Source: Xiphydria camelus
Lineage: Eukaryota > Arthropoda > Insecta > Hymenoptera > Xiphydriidae
Direction: 5' to 3'
DNA length: 64,000 nt
Assembly (NCBI GenBank): GCA_963678675.1
Contig: OY783194.1
Coordinates: 30,978,278-31,042,277, forward strand
Below are positions 23,692-36,518 of the stretch, one piece after another (position 1 is the stretch's first letter; each line of letters begins with the position of its first letter). Both the position numbers and the translations under genes were made by a program. Under the pieces are notes generated by a model. It worked only from the letters and a program-made list of their open reading frames with translations, made no database searches and had not been told where the DNA came from.

Positions 23692-24572
23692 CACAGGTTT
23701 ACAAAAAAAAAAGTCCGGACTATTTGACCGGACCATGGTATTCCGAGGTATTTTTGCGTCCTGAATCCGATCCCGAGGTCATCTGAGCCCCATCACGTCA
23801 GAAAAATGAGATTTGAAGGTCATTTAGAGGTTAAAATGACTATTTTGTCACTCAGTGTCAAATGCTCGGTTTCATGGGCGTCCTCGACGCATGTGAAATC
23901 ATCTTTCACACACCAATTCGTGAAAAGTTGCGCAGTGCGTGAAATAACCTGCGCAGTGCGTGAAATCGTCAACCTCGTATTTGACACTTAGTGACAAAAA
24001 ATAGAATTCGTTATTCGGTTGTTTCGCGCCGTTCTAACGAGTGTGATTGCCGTACTCGCTTCGCTCGTGCGGCAAACTTCACACTCGTTAGAAACAGCGC
24101 TTCACGCCCTAATAACGAAAATAACTATTTTTTGGAACTGGATCCGGGACAATTTCTCAAGCGACCTGTTGAGTTGGAGGGTAGCTGTTTAGGTCTTGAA
24201 TACCTTCCAAACATTGGAATGGAGTCCTAAATCTCGACCGGGACTATCACAGAACCATCCCAGTGGATAAAATGTTGCCATGATCGTTGTATCTCGCGGA
24301 TTACGATCTCCCTGTCACAAGGCATCCAATTCCGGCGATCCGTTCACTGTGACAGTGGACCCAGCACTGACTCTAATGGCCTTAGAACCTTGGAGTCATG
24401 CTCTGGGTGCTGCTCAGGGCAGTCCCATTTCCTTATTTATTTATTTCGAAATCTCGTTTTTCTGACGTGATGGGGCTCAGATGACCTCGGGATCGGATTC
24501 AGGACGCAAAAATACCTCGGAATACCATGGTCCGGTCAAATAGTCCGGACTTTTTTTTGTTGTAAACCTGTG
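23692..24572. mobile_element. 881-bp DNA element with ~120-bp inverted ends and TAA duplication
   Basis: The ends start CACAGGTTTACAA and finish TTGTAAACCTGTG. The inverted repeats continue inward through AAGTCCGGACTATTTGACCG and ACGCAAAAATACC to CATCACGTCAGAAAAA. TAA flanks both sides (23689-23691 and 24573-24575), and copy 2 of the host lacks the insert. The interior has two tandem GCGCAGTGCGTGAAAT words and a strong hairpin with AACGAGTGTGATTGCCG. No transposase frame exists, so it is non-autonomous. A 3-bp TAA target fits PIF/Harbinger-like transposition, which is only an inference. Confidence 0.8.
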
Positions 24573-24600
24573 TAATTATCCCAATGCCATAAGAGTGTAA

Positions 24601-24795
24601 AGCCGGCCATACACACAATGGTATACCTGACAAATGGACCTGCTCAGATCGCCTGTTCAGACAAACTGGAGCGTGTATGTGACAAAACTTACAAATATCC
24701 GTACCTTTACAGGAGCCCAAAAAAGAAACGAAAATTTACATTTTCTACTTGAACAGGTACACCTATCAGTTATACCGTTGCGTGCAGGGCCGGCT
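24601..24795. mobile_element. 195-bp DNA element with AGCCGGCC ends and TAA duplication
   Basis: It begins AGCCGGCCATACACACAATG and ends CCGTTGCGTGCAGGGCCGGCT. TAA precedes it (24598-24600) and follows it (24796-24798). The host copy at 37364 reads straight through as GAGTGTAAGGAAAAATA. It has no coding capacity. Confidence 0.8.
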
Positions 24796-25064
24796 TAAGG
24801 AAAAATAAGTAGAGTCGAAGCAACCAATTTGAAGTTGAAACAAGTAAATATCTACTTGTGAAACGTTTACACCGTGAGGTTCGCCGTATTCAACCTCATC
24901 GATCATTGAATGAAGCAATTTTGTTTTCAGCGTAGCATGCGATTGCGAGGATGAGATATCTAATTAATATACGAAGAAAGATTCAATTGATGTTAATAAA
25001 TAATTACCCGCGCAACCCCGCAGGTAATGTTTCGTAGATCCACCTAATTCTCTTTCTCCGCGTG

Positions 25065-26329
25065 CACCTACGAGCGCCAACGAATAACAAAAAGCGGAAG
25101 AGCGCGAGAACTCGAGGACGACGAAGGGGAACCGATCCGAAGAAGACAGGTGAGCGAACAGTTTGTTCGTATTCCGACTGCCCCGCCGCGTTCGCTTTGT
25201 GGTACCAAGTCTCACGTGCACTCTGTAATCATTGGCACGAGAGAGCTGAGACCCCTGAGACTGCACGCCGCGAGACGGGATCACGCGAACCACCATTATC
25301 CGCCTAACCGGAGTTACATGTGCCAGATGGCGAGGCGTCCGTGCCTCGAGAGTCCTCTCTCTATTTTAGCCGTACGACGCGCGAATCCCGGCAGCCTTGA
25401 ACTCGAACCGAAACCTTCGTCGGTGTCGCGCTCCGTTCCGTCTCCCGTAAATCCCGCAGGTTGCGCGAGAGCGGCGAGCGACGACTCCGCGGAGGCCCTT
25501 TGGAAAGGTGGACGAATCATCGGAGCGGCATGCGTTTTCGGACGTTCGACAATGACCGCGAGAAGTAGGCGTCTGCGTTGGCTCGCGAGCGGCTTGGCGT
25601 GGAGTGAAAAAATGAAACGATAAAAATTCTATTACACCTTTCGGTCTTCTCTCGCTGCCGAGCCGTGGAATTCGAAATCGCAGAGGGGTCCGACCAGTCG
25701 CTCGTCATTTTGGTACCGCCGGCTCATTCGCGAGGGTATAATGCAGTCGGCAGAAATTACTCAGCGCGCGTTGTAATATGCGTTATCGTTCGTGTGCCGA
25801 CGAGAGTTTCGATCGCATCGTTGTCGATGGAGGGGAAAACTCGACGGATCGGTCGATCGATCGGAAAGATCGCGTAATATACCCCCTTTTTTCGCACTTG
25901 TCTTATTCGCGAGGGAAACGAGGGACGCATCGCTCCGTACCGTAAAAATAGTACGAAAGAAATGAAGTTGTGTTTGAAATGGAGCTTTTTTGAGTCCAAA
26001 TGCGTTTCGAATATCTGTGCTTGACATCGCGCGCTCGTATTAGCGGGCTCTGAAGCCGGTCGCCTGACACGCACGTCGGAGGAAGAACGCTCTCAATAAA
26101 TGTCGCGTCCGGTCTCCTCTTCTGCGTAAATGATAGAAACATAAGTACTGGAAAGCACCGGTGTACCGACACGCAACGACAATTACTGGCAGTGCGAAGA
26201 GACAACACGATAATTCGAGACCGTAAACCGGAACTGCTTGGACGATAAACACTAGTAAACATACGTATGTAGATGTACCCAGCCAGAAATTTACGGTTGA
26301 TCGACATCGAAACGACGTTGTATCGACGT
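25065..26329. other. Anonymous intergenic DNA
   Basis: Moderately CpG-rich. Open frames on the two strands overlap each other (25150-25623 plus, 25903-26307 minus) without a recognised domain. No RNA or repeat is seen. Confidence 0.35.
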
Positions 26330-26610
26330 CGATGAACAATTCATTTCTGGAATCGAACCCTCGATGATCCATCCAATGTATTTTCTCGCGCTCATTCCGA
26401 AAATCATCGATTTACTGGGGAAATCTCAAAAGAACGCCGAGACATCGATTACTTTCCAAAGAAAGAAAATCTTTTGGGCATAAAATCGCTGATACCTTAC
26501 ATTTACTTCCCTTGAGATATCGACCTGATAACTACGCTTTTCGTAACCTGCGTGAAAAAATACGTAAGATTCCAGAGATATCGATTTTTGACAAAACGTC
26601 AAGTGATACA
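26330..26610. repeat. Single dispersed copy of the foldback unit found in the 42.8-44.1 kb array
   Basis: It shares GGAATCGAACCCTCGA, TTCCGAAAATCATCGAT, TTGAGATATCGACCTGAT and the closing CCAGAGATATCGATTTTTG with the 321-bp array units, with considerable divergence. Confidence 0.6.
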
Positions 26611-26667
26611 CAATACGCAATTCAGTTCTCCAATTACGAGTATAATTTCCCTTGCTTCATCGCACTC

Positions 26668-26885
26668 TGCAATGTAAAAAGTATTTCTATTGAATTGAAC
26701 ATAATTTTATACAAAGCTTTTATTTAATACGTGATTATGAAAATTAATATACTTCGTTTATGAAATTTCATAAGTTGATCTATTAATTTTCATAATTATG
26801 GAGTATATTAATTTTCATAATTTCGTATTGAAAAAAAGCTATATAGGTATATAAAAGTACCATTAAAAATACGAATATTTTTATA
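26668..26885. mobile_element. Family G copy 2
   Basis: It contains TTATACAAAGCTTTTATTTA, TACGTGATTATGAAAATTAA and the inverted half CATAATTTCGTATTGAAAAA, matching the element at 19303. Confidence 0.7.
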
Positions 26886-28339
26886 ATGTGATAAAATTGC
26901 GAAAAGAGTTTTCCTGCCCACCCGCGAAGGACCGGAGGATAACGAGATGCCGCGCGCGTCCGCGCGCAGCTCAACCGATGAGGTCGAGGTTCGACGTCCC
27001 TGTACATACATATATACTCGTACAGCGCGCGCGAGAAATGATACGGGAACGAAACGACCGGCGAGTACTTACGTTTCATTCACCGAGTTGTTTGCGGCGA
27101 CACGCAACGACCGACTCACCTCTCCGGGAGAGAGAGGATGCCGATTATAATTTCGACCTCGATTATTTCCTCGATCGTATTCTCCCGACGAGCGCCCGCG
27201 CGCGCGCGGAGAAAAACTATGCGGAGACTGGTGGGACATCACCCCGTTGCACCGCGTAAAGAGATAGGAGCGAGAGCGAAAGAGAGGCGCGGGACGTATA
27301 ACTAGAGAATGAAAAAAGGCCGAGTGGCGCGGTGTAGACCGTCCAGTTTTTGCCCCGGAGCTGCGGAGGCTCGGTTCAGGCAACGTTCTCGCATCGCGGC
27401 GACACGACCGTATCCTACTCTGCTGGAAATCGAGCGAAGCTTGGTAATAATATCGTAATGACCGGCCAGTCAACGTCCCTTATTCCCCGATCGCGGCGTC
27501 CCGAGCGGAGCCTGGGACGCCGACGTGCGGTAGCTACGCGTGTTGCGGTGACGGTTATAATTTCGAGCGCGAGTACCTTCGTCGACGTGGTACCGCGCGC
27601 TGGTCTACCGGAATCGCCCACGGTTGTCTGGATTCGTTACGAAGGTATCCGCTCGCTGATTCGAAATTGGCTCTCGCTGAAGAATTAAACGCTCCTTTTG
27701 ATTATACAAATGTATAAACAATATTATAGATGTTGAATGCTTAGTTTAGGGTTTCTTTATCGCGAAATTCATAATTTTTTGACTGCGTACGACCAACGGT
27801 AATTATCGATACGCGTTTATGACTGCGCGTCGCGAAGATCTGTTAAAAACGCAATGAGAAAAAAATATGCAAGCGAATTAAAGTCCCGAAAGGCGATATG
27901 AGCTTGGATACGTTCGAACACCGCCGCCGGCTCGATTTGCGACGACGTAACGCGCGACAATAATATATGCCTTCCAAAATTTCGAACGGATGTTTAAATA
28001 GTAAAAAATCTGAATGAAGCAAATCGTTGTTCGGAATAGAACGTTCGGACGAAGCAAGTTGTGGCTTGGATAATCGAGGGTTCGAATAACAGAAGTTCTG
28101 CTGTATACATGTATATCGCGTAAACCTCACTCGCGTACTTACAATTAGCCTACATCTCTGAATCAGTGGTTGCATAATCGAAGGGGCAAGTAAAGAAGTA
28201 CGTTCTGGGTTCGCTATTCGTTCCTGTTTTGATAAGCTGTTATAAGTGTACCGTCCCTTTGATTACGCCACCATTAATACACAGATGTGTGCCAAGATTC
28301 ACCGCATATATACACGAGGAAGGAAGCAAGAATCGGCGA
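26886..28339. other. Anonymous intergenic DNA
   Basis: No gene, RNA or repeat is recognised. The short open frames do not agree with any domain and overlap on the two strands. Confidence 0.35.
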
Positions 28340-29900
28340 AGCTCGTTGACGAGCGAGAGATCGCTCGGTCCTCGACCGACCGGCGGACGGGAAACGATTA
28401 GCCGCGAATCCGAGAGGAAGAACGGTCGATTCCCCGAGGAGAGGGGAACGGGGAGCCGAGTCGAGGGCTAACCAGCGCTAATTCACTTTTTCCAATGGGG
28501 GACCTCGTCGAGATTCCGCTGAGTTTTTGCCGCCGATCCGACGAAATGTATATAAGCCGCCTCGAAGTGTCGGAAGGGCGGATCTCCCTCTCCGGTTCCG
28601 CGATCGCCTCTTCGTTATCTCGCGACGTTTCTTTTTCTCGCGCGGCAAAAAATGTCCCGTTGAGCCGTTCGCTCGCCGACGTCATCTCTCGCGCGCGGCG
28701 CCGGCGACGGTCGGAGATGGACCGCGCGCGCGCGAGAGGCGGAGGAGTTCCCCGAATAAAACGCAGCGGGACGCGCGCTCGTGCACCCGTGCACGAAAGT
28801 TGAAGCGAGCGCGCGCGCGGGGGTACGAAACGAGAGAAAGAGGAGAGTCGCGCGCGACGAGAGAGGGAGGAAAGCAGAAGAGGAGCGCGGGCACGACGCC
28901 GCGTCCGAAATTCCAAACTACGTCGTCGCGGCTGCCGCGCGTTTCGCCAGCTGTACTAACGGCGTCTCGCTGTACCGCGCGCGAGAGAGCGCGGCGGCGT
29001 CCGACGGCGAGAGATCCCCGCGCGCGACGAGTTTCCGGCCCCGCGACCGAAAAGAGACGAGCACAAGTAGTCGGGGCGCGCGGAAAGCGGGATCGGTTGA
29101 GAGTCTCGACGTCGTTGCTTTCGAAAAGACGATAAGCGACGCGTTAATGGGCGCGCGCGGATCCGCGCGATAACTCGCCGTCGAAACGACCGCGGACACG
29201 GGGGACCAGTTATCACCGTTCAATTATTTTATTGCGAGAGCGGCGACCAATTTGCACGTTTCGCCGAGCGCGCGAACAGCCTCTCTCGTCCGCCCTGCGC
29301 GCGTTACAGCGGCTTCGCGCCGCTTCCCGTCTCTCGAGGAGCTGCCGATGAAAAACTCCTCCCACTCCTTTTTTTCCGCCCGTCCCGCCCCGCGTCAATT
29401 AGACACGCCAAGAGTGTGAACGCGTCGAGTGAAAACTTGATTACCCTTTCGAATTCCTAAAGCCCCGCGGGCCGTTCAGGAGGCACTCGAAACCACGGCG
29501 AACAATGGAGAGGTGTACACGCATCGCGCGAGCTGGCGAAGTGCGGAGAGCCCCGCGCGATGGCGCTTTACTCGTGACGAATCCGAGGCCGGAGCTCACA
29601 ACGACGACGCGGTAACAACGAATAGAAGCGGAGCGACGAATACGAGCGACGACGAAATCGCCTTCTCGTTTCCCGAAGAAGTTTCTCGCTTACGAGTTTA
29701 TCGGGCCGCGCGAGAGGAAGCGACGATGGGGGGAAGCGCAAGAAACGTCGAGCAAATTGGAAAGGAAGAGGCGCGAACGCCGTTCGAACGTTAAAGAGCG
29801 CGAAAGATCCGAAGATTTGCCGGTCGCGCTCGAGGGAGATCGGAAGCGTCACGGGCCGCGAATTACAGGATCGCCGCGCGCGGCTGCAGCAGGGGAAACG
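28340..29900. other. Strongly CpG-rich block, possible promoter region
   Basis: The block is dense in CGCG words and A/G-rich runs (GAGAGAGG, GAAAGAGGAG), with frames open on both strands for 170-200 codons that read as arginine-rich composition artefacts. A TATATAAG lies at 28549-28556 on the plus strand. An unidentified first exon or promoter is possible, but no coding exon is recognised within several kilobases. Confidence 0.35.
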
Positions 29901-32338
29901 AAGTGAGTCCCGCGGACGTTGCTCCTCTCGATGCGGATTCGCAGTGCACGGAAACCGTGGAGGAACAGGATCGCGGGTATACCAGCTCCTCGAGCGCGTA
30001 GGAATCGTTCTTTCGCGCGCGTATCGACGACCGCCGTCCCACGCGTCGCATTTCCCGAGATTGCAAAGTACCGAGAGAGGGACTGCGTCTCCGTAGGTAT
30101 GCGTACGCGCGCGTATAATATCCCTGCCACGTTACACGCGGCTTTGTATGCAATTATCGACGCGGACCGTACGTTCCTACGCGTGTAACCGCATGGTGTA
30201 TGCACTTCGGAGTGGGTACCGATCACCCACCTATTTTTTGCGAAATCTCAGACATTCCCGTCGCAGTGATACACACCTGCATCCTACGACGGACGGGCAG
30301 GTGTGTCCGGCGCGTTTCCACATTCTCCGCGCGTGGGAGACGAAAAGAGCGTACGCGTAATGACAATTCGTTGGGGAGATCGGAGAAGGTTGCAACAAAT
30401 TTTTCGTTAGAAATTTTTCCCCATTTTATTGAAAACGAGAATTAGTTTTCGAGTGATATGATACAGTGTAACGCATTGGGTGTAAAATTATGAAGCAAAA
30501 TTGAAGTTATTTAAAAAATTAAAGGAGTTATAGAGGAAAACGATAATTTACGCGTCAGTGTTTGTGTCAGTATAACACTGACACACTATTAAAAATTCGT
30601 TTGTAAATTTACCAAACATTCGTAGAAAGCATATATACAATTTAGCAATTTTACGAAATAATTGTGCAATGAATTTACTTCACTGGTGCAGTAAAATTAC
30701 GAATACAACATTTTTACTACACATGTTAAATATTCTTCAAAAAAATGTTTGTAAAATTCATTATTGTTTTATAGAGTTACTAATCGTTCATAGTAATCAG
30801 AGTTTTCTACGTTGAATTTGTAAATTTACGATATTTTCGTGCAGCAAATGTGTAGTAAGTTTACTAAAATTTTGTACGGTGCCAGATTGTTCCGATACCG
30901 TAGTGCTTTCTACCAATAAGACGCCAAACTACGACTCAACTGAACTTTTAATTCCTCCTCCGCTGGAGAATTCCTTATCAGAAAAAATCGATGTGTTGCA
31001 ACTTATACTCACCTTGCAACCCGCCCCATTTTTCTCTACAATTTTCCCTCGCGACGAAGTACAATAAACGACGCTACGAGACAGTTTCTACAGTCGACAC
31101 GGCTCTCGGCGTCTCCGCGCGCGATTCGGATCGGAAGCTGCAGCGGGTTAGTCCCGGCGAATCGTTCCAATTAACGGGTCTCCTCGCGCAGTTTCGTCGG
31201 ATCATCGCGGAAACCGCATTACGCGCCCGCGGAGAACAAAGAGTGCGAAGGGTGGGGTAGGATGCTCCGCATTAATCGTCGTCGTCGGGACAACGTCGCG
31301 CGGTGGCGCGGGCAATTAACGGGGTCGCGCGGGTGGGAGGCCAAATGAGCAAACGTACGGCATCAAGTTTTCAGTGGCGTAGAGAGAGGGCACGCGCGGG
31401 GACATGACGAACGCGCGCGCGGGGCCTACGGCTACGGAGGAGGTGCGGGCAGTCTGCGCACAGACATCGATCGAAACCCACCTCACGCTCCGTTCGCTCC
31501 TCGCGGGACCCACCGGTGTTTTCGTTCAGGCCGCACCGTCCGAGCCGCGCGTTTGGGACGACGCGCTCAAGATTCGCCCGGGAGACGATTTTGTCCGGAC
31601 GATAGTATAATTACGGTTGAAATTTCGCAGTGCGACGAAGTGAATTGCGCTCGGGTCGGCGATCGGCGTCGAAGATCCGCGGAAAATCGCGCCTCGCCGA
31701 TTGCGACAGATGACCGGCGAGCCTGTATAGAAGGGAAGGCGATGTCGAGGTGGTAATCTCTCGCGGATCGGATCGGTAAGTGTGGATGCTGGCACTTATT
31801 GGGCGCTTATTTCCGATTGCGGGGGGTGGTACGCGTCGTTTACCGCATCGGGGGTGGTGGTGGTGGTGGTGGACAGTGGTTGGTTGCGCGAGCGTGGTGG
31901 TATGAGCTGCAGGCGGCGATGTCGGGGAGACGAAATTGATCAATTTACTCGGACGTTTTGTATCTCGTCCTCTCTTTTCTCTTCGGCGGCTATTAATTCG
32001 TCTCGATTACAAGGCGTTGGTTCGTCGAGTATTTACGGATTGTTCGATGACGCGCGATCTCCAATTTCTAACGATACTTCTTATAGAGTCCAGCGAAGTG
32101 GGATTTAAACTAGATTTATTTATTGTTCTTATACCGCCACAAATATTTCGGACATTCTCCGATAGTTTTTGCTTTTCTACGGATTCTCGTGGTTCTCGAG
32201 CGAAGAGATGATCCGCCACCCTCAAAGAGGGTGTCCTGCCGACATGCGGAAAAAGGATTTTGTACAAAGCACTCGATAAATGGAGTAATTAATGATGTTT
32301 CACATAGCAGAAGTTGTCCTCGGGAACGACATAGCGCA
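29901..32338. other. Anonymous intergenic DNA with an AT-rich part
   Basis: 30460-30880 is AT-rich with repeated GTAAATTTAC and GTAAAATT words in both orientations, which suggests a decayed palindromic element. A short GGTGGT run sits at about 31853-31873. No gene is recognised. Confidence 0.35.
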
Positions 32339-32634
32339 CACTGTGAGAAATAATTGCCGGTGCCAAAAGAATATTTTCTTCAATCAAAAACAATGTATAA
32401 TTTTCAGATCAAGCCGTGATTTTCTTCGTCCGAGAAAATATTTGTTAGGCTCGAGTAATTGTTTATTTGCGCGGAAAGAATTTCTTATTCCAACGAAGAT
32501 ATTATATTGTGTGAATCAAGTATATATTATAATATATTCTTCAATTAAGAATCTGTATTCTTAAAAGTTTGTAAGATCACGTGTTCTTGATTTAAGACAT
32601 ATTTTTTTGACTCTAGCAATTATTTCTCTCGGTG
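32339..32634. mobile_element. Family B copy 4
   Basis: It starts CACTGTGAGAAATAATTGC and ends CAATTATTTCTCTCGGTG, with the family interior GGTGCCAAAAGAATATTTTC. Confidence 0.8.
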
Positions 32635-32659
32635 CAGAGTACCTTCTATATTGTAGATG

Positions 32660-32766
32660 CTACTACGTCAAATAAAAATTGACGTAAAAGATATAAATAA
32701 ATAGTTAACTGCGACCCCGCAAGTAATTTTTAGCAGATCCGAATAACTCTTTTTCTCCGGGCACAT
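32660..32766. mobile_element. Family A copy 4, half only
   Basis: Only the right half is present: GATATAAATAAATAGTTAAC, GCGACCCCGCAAGTAATTTT and the end CTCTTTTTCTCCGGGCAC. Confidence 0.65.
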
Positions 32767-34309
32767 TTAATTGTATAACTTGCAGTGGAAGATGGATATT
32801 TACGTTGTACAACGGTATTCTGTGCTGTGTCGCTCCCGAGAACAACTTCCACCATGAGAAATATCACTAACTAATCGTCCTACCCTCCGCGTTTCCCAGG
32901 TTTTGGTCAATTTAGTAAAAGGTTTCCGTAGTAATGTGATGATAATCGTCCGATCGAAACCGGTCCCAACTCCATTCGACGGGAAATTGTATCGGTGTTC
33001 AAAATATCAACATCCATTTTCGCCATTTCCTCGCCGTTTTTGCGATATTTCCGAAAAACTGAAAAGTTGCGCGTGTAAATTTCGCTTGAAGGGGTTTAAA
33101 AGGGTAATGAGGTGGGAGTCAGAAGACGCCAGACTTTCTTTATCTCGCGAAGGAGAGAACGGAGTAGGTACAAATACAAGTACCGCGCTGGCCTCGTTAT
33201 TTCTTCCCGAAAGTCCATCAAATTTTTCCGCGCCGCCACACTCGCGAGTCGCTGCTGTCGACGATGTCCTCCGGAAGATTTTCACGCGCGCGGCATCGCC
33301 GGGATGCGCCTTCGCCGCGGCGCCGCCTCGAATATTTCGGATACGCGAACGCCGGAGCGTCGCGGCCGGACGAGAAAGAAAAAAAGGGGGGCGCGAAACT
33401 CGCGCGCGGGTCTCCCGTCGTAAATCATTCGCGAAATACAATAATATAGGAGGCGTTCGCGCGCCGTAAACCAAATCGCATCGGCCGACCCCGCTTGACC
33501 CGCGCGCGGCGCGTTCTCGGGACGCTTATTTTCGTTTATTTACCGAACTCTCGCGGTCGGACGGCGCCCGGGAGATTTTCAAGGTTCGCCAACTGCGGAC
33601 GGGTTAGACGAGAAGATCCTGTCACCGTGGCGCGTGATGGCCTTGCGCCGCGCAAAATAATCATATAACATGCCTGACTGCATAGCCGCATACCGTAATG
33701 CCGTCTCGTCGTTGCGCGCGGCCGTCCGAACGCGCTCGATATACGGAAAGAGCCGCGGGGTGAGTCGTCCGCGTATATCCGAGAAAGAGAGAAATCCGAA
33801 TTCGTTCGTGTCGCTGCGCCCGCGTCTCTCCCACGCGGCGTATATCGCGCGCATACATTAGCGTTATACCGGTTATCGTATATTTTTCCAAGGCGTGAGC
33901 TGCCCTCGCGCGTAAATCGTCCCCCGGCTTTGGAACGCGTGCCACTGCAGCCCGCGTGAGAGTCAACGACGTCGCGTCGTCGACTAGGTAGACGCTAGGA
34001 GAAACGCACCGATATTCGCTGCACGCGCAACCGTGTTTGTTATCCCGGTTCGTATCGGCTGCCGATACGACGCGGGACTTGTATGATCGTCGTGATGTTC
34101 GTACTCGGAGAACAAAATAGTAGATCTGACTAAACATGGCGATCACGGGCCGGGGAACGCTAATTTAGTTACTTGAATTGAATAATTTGATTATATTGAT
34201 TTGAAATTGTTTGAGGAAAACAAGCTGTAATCAAGTCTAATAAGTTATTAGTTCGAGTAACTTGATCTGTGTTCTCCCGCTCGTGACCGCTAATTTAGTC
34301 AAATCTATT
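32767..34309. other. Anonymous intergenic DNA
   Basis: The open frame at 32903-33469 (188 codons) overlaps an equally open minus-strand frame and has no recognised domain. No gene is supported. A CpG-rich part lies at 33230-33900. Confidence 0.35.
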
Positions 34310-34690
34310 ACATTTTTTTCTCACAATCAGAGTGTACAAATTACAATAACTGATTGCTCTAAAATCAACGTTTATTTTGTCGTATTGAGTTTAGAAAAAT
34401 AATTGTTCTTGAAACCATTATTCAGCTTATATTATAATGTATTTATGGTAGCGAAATATTTGCGAACAATTTGGCGATATATTGAATAAGTGTTTGGCAT
34501 TTTATTTGCATTAGTTTGAAATCATTCAATGACACAAATATATATATATATATGCTTGCTCGGTGATGACCTGATGACTCATTGATTGTACAACCTTGAT
34601 GCGTCTAATGAGCTAATAATTCTAGTTACAGTTGCTCTACAATTTACATACATTTGGCTGTCTGAATCCTCTTTGCTATAGACGCATGGG
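34310..34690. repeat. Dispersed repeat family R, copy 1
   Basis: Marker words are GGCATTTTATTTGCATTAGT, TTGAAATCATTCAATGACAC, ACAACCTTGATGCGTCTAAT and CAATTTACATACATTTGGCT. Related copies lie near 39120, 48225, 49432 and 58950. No clear terminal repeats and no coding capacity were found. Confidence 0.65.
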
Positions 34691-34758
34691 AAAGAATGCT
34701 GATGTTGGATTCACAAATTCAAAGATGTAAATATACTTATAAATGCAACGAAATTATG

Positions 34759-35010
34759 CACTGAAAAAAATAACACGTTCAAAATAAAAAACGTATCTGT
34801 TTAAATGAGTTCAATTATTCTAATAAAAATAATAGTAAGTCGATCCAAATAATTAGTTATTCTTCTTACATATTCAATTATTCAAATTACATGTTCAGTT
34901 ATTCTAATTAGAAAATAGTCAGTATAACCAAACAGATGATGAATTATATTTCATCAAACGGTTTGGTTATGGTCTCCAGAATTTTGTTTAAATTAGCCAA
35001 ATTATCTCAG
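34759..35010. mobile_element. Family C copy 2
   Basis: It starts CACTGAAAAAAATAACACG and ends AGCCAAATTATCTCAG before TA, with the TAGTCAGTATAACCAAACAG interior of the family. Confidence 0.75.
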
Positions 35011-35587
35011 TACGCAACTCGATACGTAGACTGTGATACAATTTGTAACAATTGGTATACTGTTTAAATCAAATCTTTTTCCGTGATAGCGCGTGATAGG
35101 TATATATACGCTTCAATTTTATCCGGTCTTCCGGTGTGGGTTCCTCTCAAGGCAGAGAGAGGATGCGCGTCGACCGGAAACGATTCCTCGGAAAGGAAGG
35201 GCTATCAACACGATCGGCTAGTGACGTCTACGATGAAATATGCGAAGGTCGAGGTTTGATTTACCTAAGCTAAATTCTCCGATCGCGCCCTTATATGTTC
35301 GCGAGTATCGGTAGTGGCCTGCCTCTATTCCAACGGCAATTGTTTTCGTACACGCGAATTTTACACCCAAATTAGCTCACTCTCTCTTGCCCCAATTTAA
35401 ATCAAGAGCCTGCAAAAGGCTCTTTTCGTTCTACACGTTATTGTTGACACAGCGCGCTCGCTTACTCTCTATTGTATATATTTTTCCTCGACGTTTCCCT
35501 CTATTCGTCGCTCCTGTAAAGTCGCAGCGGGTCGCGAGACGCTTTCACTCGGACTAGCGACTCTTCGACAATGTCAGTTCTGTATAC
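35011..35587. other. Anonymous stretch
   Basis: No gene, RNA or repeat is recognised. There is only a short inverted pair AGAGCCTGCAAAAGGCTCTT at 35405-35424 that could form a small hairpin. Confidence 0.35.
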
Positions 35588-35864
35588 TGGGAAAAAAATT
35601 CGATGAGAAAAAATCAACTAAATATTTAGTTCAATACTCGCAATTAAATACTTCACGAACTCAAAAATAATATTATTCACTCTTATCCCGATGAAATCCT
35701 TTCTTGGCTTAAGAAATATATTTTCCCAATAAACGCCTTTTGTGTTAAATCGAGAAAATATTTTATCGGAGCAACCGAATATTATTTGAGCTGATAAAAT
35801 TTGTAATTGCGATTATTACTCAATTAAATGTTCAGTTGATTTTATCGAATTCGTTTCTGAGTGC
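35588..35864. mobile_element. MITE-like palindrome, family J
   Basis: It begins ACTGGGAAAAAAATTCGATG and ends TTATCGAATTCGTTTCTGAGTG. The arms carry CAACTAAATATTTAGTTCAA and ATTAAATGTTCAGTTGATTT. The interior resembles the family E element at 55875. Confidence 0.65.
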
Positions 35865-36518
35865 AGACTACACGTCGTTGCCCACCGAGAGAACTCATCC
35901 GGTAATTCCAGAAGCAAAACAGCAAGTGAAGCAATACGCCCGATCGCTGAAAGCACTCGCGATAGGCGTTGATGGCAATCGGTCGGAAGTACTTTCCCAT
36001 GTACGTGCGTCGAAGAGCAGCCAAGATGCTATCTCCGCGTTTTGTTTCCGAACACTAGTAACGCTCCTGCGCGCTGCAAAGATAAAACACGCCTTTCGCT
36101 CTCGGCGTCCGTGCTCTCTCCTTCTCGCTCTACGTTCCGTTCCACTCGCTCGCTCTTTCGACTTTCGTGAAAGTGACTCGCATTCCCGAAGCTAGCGAAT
36201 TCGCGGTACGGGGCCTCTCGCTCGCCTCGACGAAAAGTCCCGGACGGCATTCCGATTGATATACACCGCCGATATATATCCGGTACCCCTCCGCATTCCC
36301 TTTCATCCACCATCCGATAGAACGGAGCAACGTAAAACGATCTCGCCGCAATCGTCGATCGCCTCGTAATCCGCGCAGCAGGCCGATCTCCTGTGACTCG
36401 TTAAAGCTCTAACGACGACTTTCGGTATCATTGCGTTTATTTTCTCATATTTCAAAAAGCATGCGCAACGATATCGAAATCAGTCGTTAGCGTTTTAACG
36501 AGTTACAGAATGAGCCTG
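35865..36518. other. Anonymous stretch
   Basis: No gene or repeat is recognised. A plus-strand frame (35836-36195) begins inside the preceding element and overlaps minus-strand frames. Confidence 0.35.

Larger units (their letters stand above)
23621..24932. mobile_element. Family H copy 1 inside family A, itself hosting two insertions
   Basis: It starts CACTGAAAAAGAAAATGTAC after TA and ends TTTTGTTTTCAGCG before TA, so TA is duplicated. Its own sequence is split by elements at 23692-24572 and 24601-24795. Copy 2 at 37364-37578 is uninterrupted and shows the original order. Confidence 0.85.
23493..25064. mobile_element. Family A copy 3, host of a nested insertion
   Basis: The left part (23493-23620) starts CACAGAGAAAAAGAATTAG after TA. 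The right part (24933-25064) ends CACCTAATTCTCTTTCTCCG plus CGTG. The two halves are separated by a family H element. Intact copies at 40166 and 58182 show the uninterrupted order. Confidence 0.85.

Noticed and set aside
28398..29173. Arginine-rich proteins on both strands of the 28.4-29.2 kb CpG block
   Set aside because: Several frames are open at once because CGCG-rich DNA has few stops. None has a domain or splice context.
35405..35424. Small inverted pair considered as a terminator
   Set aside because: A single short hairpin in animal intergenic DNA has no terminator meaning and no gene ends nearby.
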